64,000 nt of DNA, from positions 116,081,295 to 116,145,294 of the forward strand of contig NC_053397.1 in assembly GCF_905171765.1 (NCBI RefSeq). The letters are read 5' to 3'. The notes under the pieces are model-generated. The model saw nothing but the letters and a program-made list of their open reading frames with translations, did not search any database and was not told the origin of the DNA. Below are positions 57,201 through 64,000 of this stretch, piece after piece (positions within the stretch are counted from its first letter, which is position 1; every line of letters begins with the position of its first letter). The DNA comes from Bufo bufo (lineage: Eukaryota; Chordata; Amphibia; Anura; Bufonidae). The translations under genes were made by a program, and so were the position numbers.

Positions 57201-57529
57201 ATATGGAGCGTGTTAGCAGGAGGCAGCATTTGAACAACATGGTGGAACATTACCTGTGCACAAGCCTACACGTACTGACTGATGTTTCTGCCCCATTCAA
57301 CTTCTGGGTCTCCAAATTGTCCACATGGCCAGAGCTTGCCCTGTATGCCTTGGAGGTGCTGGCCTGCCCTGCAGCCAGTTTACTCTCTGAGCGTGTATTT
57401 AGCACGGCAGGAGGCGTCATTACAGACAGACGCAGACGCCTGTCCACAGCCAACGTGGACAAGCTCACGTTCATTAAAATGAACCAGGCTTGGATCCCAC
57501 AAGACTTGTCTGTACCTTGTGCAGAATAG
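54264..57529 (+). pseudogene. hAT transposase with BED finger, disrupted (outer element)
   Basis: Homologous along its length to 46353-49763. The arginine-glycine start (KGHGHGRGGG) is followed by a 28-bp deletion near 54392 and a stop. The frame from 54789 is open for 743 codons: acidic start, BED finger (about 55035-55195, with CHQSLKQG and RHLHARH), LTTDTWTSKHG, VVCDNGRNLVAALG, VPTRWNSALHML and the acidic tract. It is lost near 56947, where bases around ACTACTGGG are missing. Further shifts follow to 57143. The C-terminal dimerisation domain (57143-57529, LACPAASLLSERVFSTAGG) is intact in another frame. The two lesions of the inner copy are absent here, so the two genes broke independently. 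Confidence 0.86.
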
Positions 57530-58189
57530 ACATTTATGCCACCATCAAACGTACATTCTTGTACTCAAGTCAAGTGCAATGATTCTTTGTTTTCTTTTTT
57601 TTTTATTTGTCCCAATATTTTGGGGGCTACCTACCCCAATAAAAAAAAAAAAACATTGTTGGATACCTGTTCCTCCTCCATTGCTGCCTCCACCTACAAC
57701 ACCACATTCACCGCCTCCTCAACCTCCGACTCCATATCCACCTCCTTCTGAGTTGCAGGTTAATAATTTGTCATTTTTAGTTATTTTATTTCATTTTAAG
57801 TTATTTCCCTATCCACATTTGTTTGCAGAGCAGTTGCCATGCTCTTAAGCACACTTTACTGCCTTTTACATCCCTCTAGACTTTTCAAGGACTATTTTAG
57901 AGCCATTTTAATTCAAAATTGAAAAAATTCTTATTTTCAATTGTTGGGTGACATCAAACCCCTGCTGTGCCTGGGTGACAAGGGCCTAAATCTCTCAAAA
58001 TCCTCTGTTGTATTGCTGGGTGACATGAACCCCCTTTTGCCGTGAATGAACCCCTGCTCTGCATTGCTGACAGGGGCCTAAATCTCTCAAAATCCTCTGT
58101 TCTATTGCTGGGTGATATGAACCCCCTTTTGCCGTGAATGAACCCCTGCTCTGCATTGCTGACAGGGAACTAAATTTAGTGAAAACGTC
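57530..58189 (+). other. 3' region of the outer hAT
   Basis: After the stop the sequence has ATTCTTGTACTCAAG and CCCAATATTTTGGGGG blocks. It then has two or three units of a degenerate GGGTGAC/CTCTCAAAATCCTCTGTT repeat that corresponds to the 141-bp array of the inner copy. No coding frame. Confidence 0.6.
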
Positions 58190-58800
58190 TGTTACTGATC
58201 GGAAGATGCGCGACTACAAGCGCACGCTGATGATCGCATTCCCATCTAACAGCGGCGGCACAGTGGAAGCACAAGGCAAAGGCAGAGGAGGAGGAAGAGG
58301 TTGCCAACGCAGCTGGGGCACCACCAGCACCTGAGAAGGCAGGGTTAGCATGGCCAAAATGTGGAAAAAACTTTGTCAGCCTTGGAAGTGCTGACCTGCT
58401 CTGCAGCCAGTGTATAGTGTGAACGTGTGTTTAGTACGGCAGGGAGCATTATCACAGGCCACAGCCAATGTGGACAAGCTTACGTTTATTAAAATAAACC
58501 AGGCATGGATCCCACAGGACTTGTCCGTACCTTGTGCTGAATAGACATTAATACCAGCCTCAACCATCCATTCTTGTACTCAAGTGCACTTATTCTTTGT
58601 TTTATTTTGTTATATGTCCCAATATTTTGGGGGATACCCCAATTTAAAAATAAAAAATAACACAAATCAGTGTTGGCTACCTATTCCTCCTTCACCGCCG
58701 CTTCCACCTACACCGCCACATCCACCCATCCACCACCTCTTCAACCTCCTACTCGTAGATCCAGATTGTTATTTTTAATTTTTCTGTATTTTATGTTATT
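58190..58800 (+). pseudogene. Duplicate remnant of hAT C-terminus and 3' region
   Basis: Bases 58190-58545 repeat, with large gaps, the end of the transposase gene (GATCGGAAGATGCGCGACTA, then CCACAGCCAATGTGGACAAG and CAGGCATGGATCCCACAGGA). Bases 58550-58700 repeat the 3' region of 57530-57660. The stop at 58541-58543 follows LSVPCAE-like sequence. This is either a partial tandem duplication or a deleted third copy. Confidence 0.75.
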
Positions 58801-59001
58801 TTAAGTCATTTCCCTATCCACATTTGTTTGTAGAACAGTTGTCATGCTCTTAAGCACATTTTGATGCCTTTTGCAGCCCTCTAGTCCTTTCCATGACTAT
58901 TTTAGAGCCATTTTAGTGGCCAAAAGTTTGGGTCCCCATCTTTTTTTTCAAGTTTGGCCGAACCTGCCGAACCCGAACATCCAGGTGTCCGCTCAACTCT
59001 A
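58801..59001 (+). promoter_or_regulatory. Right end of the outer hAT
   Basis: Subterminal CCGAACCCGAACATCC and the inverted tip ending at 59001. The TTTCCCTATCCACATTTG block at about 58808 is also found before the inner right end (52425) and at 57807. Confidence 0.65.
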
Positions 59002-59009
59002 CAAATGAC

Positions 59010-59257
59010 GTGTTTCAGGAACAGCTCCTTCAGATAAATTTAGATATAAAACAAACACTCAACTTTATACACATGATAATTGTGTAAATACATTGGCGGG
59101 ATAGGCTTCAACTGAAGGGGAGGAATTACTAGCTCTGCTGTGCTTCTGAAAATGCATGTTCTTAAACTACGTCTGGCTCACTAATTTAAAAATAAATGGG
59201 GTCTTTTGTAGAAAATGGTGAAATGATTAAATTTAGCAAAACCCATATGGTGACAAG
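59010..59257. other. Unassigned flank between hAT elements
   Basis: AT-rich and without recognisable features. It should be the DNA flanking the outer hAT insertion site. Confidence 0.4.
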
Positions 59258-59429
59258 TAGAGATGAGCGAATCGAAGCTGATGAATTGGAATTCAATCCG
59301 AATTTCAGGAAAAATTTGATTCGCACCGAAGCTGAATTTCCTCGCTCAGTGGTAACCTAAAATGGCTGCTGCAAGTGTGAGGACATGGAGAAAGGAACCC
59401 TGGGAAGACAGGATCACCCATAATGCAAA

Positions 59430-59530
59430 GCATGCAGCCAATCAGCAGCCAGCCAGCCCTGTGATGTCACAGCCCTATAAATAGCCATATTAGATTCTAC
59501 CATTTACCAGTGTAGTTAGTGCAGGGAGAG
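59430..59530 (+). promoter_or_regulatory. Promoter-like block of hAT family 3
   Basis: GCAGCCAATCAGCAGCC, then CTGTGATGTCACAG (a CRE-like palindrome), then TATAAATA at 59476-59483 and GTGCAGGGAGAG at about 59518. The reversed copy at 21900-21990 has the same order. Confidence 0.55.
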
Positions 59531-59869
59531 ATGTCTACAGGCGCTAGGGAAAGTGGTAGAAAAAACGTCATTGTGCTAAAAAAAACTACTTACAAGTGCA
59601 GGAAAAGATTATTCAAGGTGTAGGGAAAGGATAGGGAGGAATCATTCTGCAACATTTATGTTGAACAGCGTTCAGTAGGGGAGGTTACAGCCTGGGTAAT
59701 AGGAACAATCCGATTATACCTTGCTGCAATTACTGGGGATCCAAATTCCCATTATACAGCTCTGTAATTCCAGCAAACCATTTTTATTAGGGTGCTGTTT
59801 GATACAGGCATTAACAGGGATTATTACAAGGAAATGTTTCTATGTCTTATTTGCCCTTGTGGAGTGCAG

Positions 59870-60500
59870 TTATATGTTCTAAAGCATTTTTTGGATTGTA
59901 TTAGTGGGAAAAAGGGGCTTATTAGCTATTGTGTGGTGAAGTGCTAAAATTACAGCCTTTTTTGTTGTGTATTAGTGGTAAAAGAAAAATATATTTGCCG
60001 TTCAGTGGTGCAGTTATCTGTTCTAAAGCCTTTTGTGGCGTGTATTAACGGAAAAAGAAAAAATATATTTGCCGTTCAGAGGTGCAATTATCTGTTTTAA
60101 AGCCTTTTTTGGTGTGTATTAGTGAAAAAATTAAAAATATATTTGCCGCTCAGTGGTGCAGTTATCTGTTGTAAAGCCTTTTGTGGTGTGTATTAGTGTA
60201 AAAAGAAAATATATATTTGCCGCTCAGCAGTGCAGTTATCTGTTCTTAAGCCTTTTGTGCGTGTATATAGTGGAAAAGAAAAAAATATATTTGATACTCA
60301 GCGGTGCAGTTATCTGTTCTAAAGCCTTTTGTGGCGTGTATTAGCGAAAAAGAAAAAATATAATTTGCCGCTCAGCGGTGCAGTTATCTGTTCTAAAGCC
60401 TTTTGTGGCATGTATTAGTGGAAAAAGATAAAATATATATTTGCCACTCAGTGGTACAGTTATCTGTTCTAAAGCCTTTTGTGGTGTGTATTAGTGGGAA
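59870..60500 (+). repeat. About 74-bp tandem repeat
   Basis: GCAGTTATCTGTT recurs at 60010, 60084 (variant), 60158, 60232, 60306, 60380 and 60456. Units end in AAAGCCTTTTGTGG and ATATATTTGCCGCTCAG. It occupies the same place in the leader as the arrays of the other hAT copies. Confidence 0.92.
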
Positions 60501-60601
60501 AAAAGGGCTTATTAGCCATTGTGTGGTGAAGTGAGAAAATTACAGACTTTTTTTTGCGGCTTTTAAATTTCCTTTTCATTTATTTTTATTTGATCTAACA
60601 G

Positions 60602-62450
60602 TAGTCAGACAGAGCAGTGCCAGGCCCCTGCACAGAGTAGTGGCAGAGGCATAAATGTTTCTGGTGCAGGCACAGGTCACAGCAGAGTAAGGAGCCGTGG
60701 CCGCAGGGGTCACTTCGAGAGGCCTGAGCTCCAAGTGTCAGGTAGCGGCCGCGTCGTGACCAGCAACCCAGGGCGGTTTCTTGAGTGTTGACTCGATCTT
60801 CGACTTTGTCGCAAGTGACATCAGACAGCCCCAGCCAAGAGTCATTGGGTTCGTCAGACACAACCCTTAGGGTACTTTCACACTTGTGTTGTTGGATTCC
60901 GGCAGGCAGTTCCGTCGCCGGAACTGACTGCCGGATCTGGAAATCTGTATGCAAACGGATATAATTTGTAGATGGATCCGGATGCGGATCCGTCTAACAA
61001 AAGCATTACAATACCGGATCCGTTTCTCCGGTTGACATCCGGAAAAACGGATCCAGTATTTATCTTTTTCACATTTTTAAAGGTCTGCACATGCGCAGAC
61101 CGCAAAACTGGATCCGTTTTTCTAGAACACTTGGGTCCGGATCCGGCATTAATGCATTTCAATGGAAAACAATGCCAGATCCGGCATTCCGGCAAGTGTT
61201 CCGGAATTTTGGACGGAGAAAAAACCGCAGCATGCGACTGAACTGAAGACATCCTGATGCATAATGAACGAATTGCTCTCCATTCAGAATTTTATTTGGT
61301 CTGCGAATGCTGGATCCGTTTTGCCGGAACACTTATGTGAATTATGTAAATTAATGCCGGATCCGGCATTCCTGCAAGTATTCAGTCTTTTTGGCCGGAG
61401 AGAAAACTGCAGCATGCTGCAGTATTTTCTCCATCCTGAAATGGCAAAAAGACTGAACTGAAGACATCCTGAACGGATTGCTCTCCATTCAGAATGAATT
61501 AGGATAAAACTGATCAGTTTTTTTCCGGTATTGAACCCCTAGGACGGAACTAAATGCCGGAAAAGTTTAACGCAAGTGTGAAAGTACCCTTAGGGTACTT
61601 TCAAACTAGCGTTATTCTTTTCTGGCATTAAGTTCCGTCCTAGGGGCTCAATACCGGAAAAGAACTGATCAGTTTTATCCTAATGCATTCTGAATGGAGA
61701 GCAATCCTTTCAGGATGCATCAGGATGTCTTCAGTTCAGTCTTTTTGCCATTTCAGGACAGAGAAAATACTGCAGCATGCTGCAGTTTTCTCTCCGGTCA
61801 AAAAGACTGAACACTTGCCAGAATGCCGGATCCGGAATTCATTTAATAATTCACATAAGTGTTCCAGCAAAACGGATCCGGCATTCGCAGACTGAAAAAA
61901 ATGCTTAAATAATTTATACCGGATCCCTTTCTCCGGATGACACCGGAGAGACGGATCCGGCATTTCAATGCATTTGTCAGATGGATCCGGATTCGTCTGA
62001 CAAATGCCATCAGTTTACATCGTTTTGCCGGATCCGGCAGGCAGTTTCGTCGACAGAACTGCCTGCAAGAATCCTCTGCCGCAAGTGTGAAAGTACCCTA
62101 AGTTGGCATGGCCCGGGAGCAGGCCCTGTGCCCTCACCTGTCCTCAACTTGCCTCTGTCCTTTTCTGTTCTCAGAGCCAGAGAAGTATTGTATACAGTGA
62201 GGACGAGCTACTAGAAGTCAGTCAGCAGCTACTGGCCAGCCAAGATGTGGAGGAGACATCTGCCGCTTCCTCCACTAGGCCGGCAAGTAGTGATGAGGAG
62301 AGTGGCGTGGGAGCTCGTGTTGGGAGCAGTCAGGATCCTGACCCAGAGACGGTTGAGGAGGACATGAGTGACATGCAGACAGTACTTAATGATGATGAAG
62401 TAGCTGATCGCACTTGGGAGCAGGGTGACGAAGGGGATTTTTTTTTTCTT
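60602..62450 (+). pseudogene. N-terminal hAT transposase exon(s), interrupted
   Basis: A pyrimidine-rich tract ending GATCTAACAG (60601) looks like a splice acceptor. The exon reads SSQTEQCQAPAQSSGRGINV and SRGRRGHFERPE, an arginine-glycine start like the other copies, with a stop near 60785. After the MITE pair it resumes at about 62175 (QRSIVYSEDELLEVSQQLLA, ETVEEDMSDMQTVLNDDEV, ADRTWEQGDEGDF). This corresponds to the acidic DDEVLDPTWNEGRATDF region of the other hAT genes. The BED finger and catalytic domain are missing because the DNMT3 retrocopy begins here. Confidence 0.65.
60871..62098. mobile_element. Two back-to-back PIF/Harbinger-like MITEs
   Basis: Outer tips: GGGTACTTTCACACTTGTGT at 60871 and the inverse of GGGTACTTTCACACTTGCGG ending at about 62097. 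In the middle, at about 61590, GTACCC-TTA-GGGTAC marks the junction of the two copies. Flanks are TTA at the left and TAA at the right. Each is full of ATCCGG and GCATTC inverted blocks, and the two are partly mirror images. Confidence 0.7.
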
Positions 62451-63340
62451 TTCTTTATATTATAATGTAATATTATGCAATCCAATGTCTCCATGATAAA
62501 TCTGCAGTGTGGCGGCCCCGTGTGGCTTCTATACACTTTCAAAATAATCCTTCAGCAGGGCGAATAGATGCCGGATGATCGGGACGCTCCATGACCTTCC
62601 CAGGAGCTTCTGTCAGGAGCAGCGGTTCATATTTGAGACGTCCGTATAGTGCGGGGGAATCCGAAGACCCTCTCCATCTCCGTGCACCACAGGATGTCCT
62701 CCTTCCCATCCATGATGACTGGGAACTCGTGATTTTTTCCCTGACGAAGAGACCAGGGGCTGGTAGTTATTGTTTGAATCTTGATGAACTTCGTGACTCT
62801 TCTGGGCTCCAAGAAATATTGAAGCTTTGTCTTCTTATTGTCTGTAGCTACTAGAGGACTGTTCATACCAGGCAGGTTCCCCACAAAAGTATCTGGCTCG
62901 ATGAGCAGCTGATACCACACTTGCATCAATCTTGACAAGATTTGTCTCCAAGTGGAGACAAATTGTTTTTTGGAATACTTTCTCCATCGCAACCACATTC
63001 TCGAATAACCAGAAGACTGGCCGATTCTCTCCTGTCTTAGGCAACACTTTATTGAGTAATCGTGGAAAGTTAAAAAACAGTTGTTCACTGCCCACATAAA
63101 TGCCTTTCCGATGCGTGTTTTATTTACAGATAAGTCATTCCAAGGACTGCCGCCAATTATCAGATCCAATTGTCCCCATTCTTCAATCTGTTTCCTGGTT
63201 ATATTCTGTATGTCGCCCACATATACAATCTGCCCTCGATGGAGTACCTGTCCTATCGTGATGTCGTCCTCACACACCTCTGATGCCATTTATTTTTCAA
63301 AGTTGATTGTAAGCTTTTTGAGAACCAGTAATCCGGTCTG
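62438..63340 (-). pseudogene. Processed DNMT3-type DNA methyltransferase pseudogene
   Basis: Minus-strand sequence covers the C-terminal catalytic domain of a de novo DNA cytosine-5 methyltransferase (DNMT3A or DNMT3B type), without introns. In order: LVLKKLTINFEK, then a stop in place of the usual tyrosine, [32 protein letters not shown], then in another frame [13 protein letters not shown] and [35 protein letters not shown] and, again shifted, LLGRSWSVPIIRHLFALLKD follow, with the normal C-terminus at 62529. The catalytic cysteine of the PCN motif is tryptophan (TGG, 63140-63142). At least three frameshifts are present. An A-rich tail (plus-strand T run at 62439-62450) follows the 3' untranslated part. 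These features point to a LINE-mediated retrocopy, 5'-truncated. It is inserted in the hAT exon. Confidence 0.85.
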
Positions 63341-63535
63341 TCCTTTCCAACAAAACCGTCACACTCCTGAAATACTCTGTGCTGCTGGGGACCCTGCTCT
63401 TTCTACCTTGTAACTCTTAGTCCACAATCTTCAACAAGATCAGCACATGCCTCTCCTTAAATACTCTGAACTGCTGAGGAATTCTGCTCCTTTCACTCTC
63501 AGTGTGTGATATGCTACTCATTTTTTATTTTATTA
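63341..63535. other. Unassigned stretch right of the DNMT3 copy
   Basis: Two loosely similar phrases (CTGAAATACTCTGTGCTGCTGG and TTAAATACTCTGAACTGCTGAGG). No frame recognised. I could not find the matching target duplication of the retrocopy here. Confidence 0.35.
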
Positions 63536-63955
63536 GAAATTCAAACAATACAATTCACCATTATTATATTATTTTTCCCCTAATAAACCCTACCCCCCCT
63601 GTTCATACCCAACCAACCCTCTCCCTTGTGATCCGCCTCCCAACCCCATAAATAAGCGAAAAAGGGGGAGGATAATGAGGGAGTGTCGGCAGGAAAACCT
63701 AAAAACTTCCATTGTCCCCAAATTTTAGTCCATTTTACCTCAGTATTTCTTTGCTTATATAGAATGTTTTCATATCTCTTAATATCATATATTATTAACC
63801 AGGTTAACCCATGAAGTAATACTTGAAGTATTTCGAGAAAACCAAACCCTAGCAATCAAAAGTCTTGCCAAGAACATTATTTTAATCAAAAGAATCCTTT
63901 TATATTTTGGACGGTGTAAAAGGAGTGCGCTTCTTCTTGGCGCTAACATTGACCT
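63536..63955 (-). pseudogene. L1-type LINE, C-terminal and 3' fragment
   Basis: On the minus strand, from about 63930: LIKIMFLARLLIARVWFS then SSITSWVNLVNN, and after a one-base shift DIKRYENILYKQRN and KWTKIWGQW. This is the pattern of the C-terminal end of L1 ORF2 proteins (an ARxLIAxxW helix and a final W-x2-W). The remainder to 63536 would be 3' untranslated sequence. The reverse transcriptase part lies outside or is lost. Confidence 0.55.
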
Positions 63956-63956
63956 G

Positions 63957-64000
63957 TAAGGCCTCGTGCACACGACCGTTTTTTTTTGCAGTCCGCAAAA
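63957..64000. mobile_element. Start of a MITE, cut by the window edge
   Basis: TAAGGCCTCGTGCACACGACCG resembles the tips of the MITEs at 28021 and 29548. Only 44 bp are visible. Confidence 0.45.

Larger units (their letters stand above)
37865..59001 (+). mobile_element. Outer hAT element, 21.1 kb with nested insertions
   Basis: Begins TAGAGTTGAGCGAACACGAA and ends with the inverse of TAGAGTTGAGCGGACACC. The 8-bp target duplication CAAATGAC stands at 37857-37864 and 59002-59009. Subterminal GTTCGGG repeats follow each tip. Three later insertions account for most of the length: the TTAA foldback element (about 4.47 kb), an inner hAT element (8.5 kb with its duplication) and a Tc1 copy (1.57 kb). 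Removing them leaves about 6.6 kb, made of a promoter-like block, a 100-bp satellite, the transposase gene at 54264-57529 and a 3' region. Confidence 0.88.
59258..62437 (+). mobile_element. hAT element (family 3), 5' part
   Basis: Starts TAGAGATGAGCGAATCGAAG. A promoter-like block, a 74-bp tandem array and the N-terminal part of a transposase-like gene follow in the order seen in the two complete hAT elements. The 3' part is missing from the window, cut where the DNMT3 retrocopy lies. A reversed partial copy is at 19645-22104. Confidence 0.7.

Noticed and set aside
60595..60954. Minus-strand 119-codon frame
   Set aside because: It spans the hAT exon and a MITE tip in antisense, with no recognisable domain.
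62591..62854. Plus-strand frame opposite the DNMT3 copy
   Set aside because: Antisense of conserved methyltransferase sequence.
62940..62975. Short perfect hairpin around TTTGTCTCCA and TGGAGACAAA
   Set aside because: It lies in decayed DNMT3 coding sequence and is most likely chance or a small mutation-made palindrome.

Overview
This window is vertebrate nuclear DNA, most likely from an amphibian such as a frog or toad. It contains almost no host gene sequence. It is a dense stack of transposable elements of many classes, mostly inserted into one another. The organism call rests on the mix of Tc1/mariner elements, very long BED-finger hAT elements, CR1-type LINEs, Penelope-like elements and chromodomain Gypsy elements, plus a DNMT3 retrocopy. 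It is inference, not proof.

Left part (1-13,440). Three Tc1/mariner copies lie end to end, separated by a few bases of TA repeat (308-4153). A probable solo LTR follows, then a 5.6-kb chromodomain Gypsy element (4701-10304) with two LTRs and a CACGG target duplication. Next come a Helitron-like 3' end with a 30-bp minisatellite, and a MITE split by a second, reverse-strand and internally deleted LTR element (11046-12680).

Middle-left (13,442-25,150). A 3.5-kb TTAA-flanked foldback element lies inside the minisatellite. It is followed by two more Helitron-like ends, a broken DD34E Tc1, and a reverse hAT fragment holding a second DD37E Tc1 copy. A full-length Tc1/mariner with an uninterrupted DD35E transposase (22146-23702) sits exactly at the YMDD box of a decayed reverse-strand Gypsy reverse transcriptase.

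Middle (25,150-37,860). A CR1-type LINE is split inside its reverse transcriptase by a 3.9-kb unit made of two Penelope-like copies in inverted orientation, with a 14-bp target duplication. A second reverse-strand LINE, several palindromic MITEs and a poorly characterised stretch follow. One possible host coiled-coil exon lies near 36,842-37,030.

Right part (37,865-64,000). A 21.1-kb hAT element with 8-bp target duplications (CAAATGAC) holds a TTAA foldback element in its 100-bp satellite, a complete 8.5-kb relative with its own duplication (TTTGTGAA), and a third DD37E Tc1 copy. Both hAT transposase genes are broken by small frameshifts. To the right, a third hAT relative is interrupted by MITEs and by an intronless DNMT3 pseudogene with a lost catalytic cysteine. 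The window ends in an L1-type fragment and the start of another MITE.

No tRNA, rRNA, CRISPR array or intact host gene was found. The only apparently intact protein gene is the DD35E transposase at 22322-23338 on the minus strand. The recurrent theme is nesting. Target duplications allow an order of insertion to be read for many of the elements.
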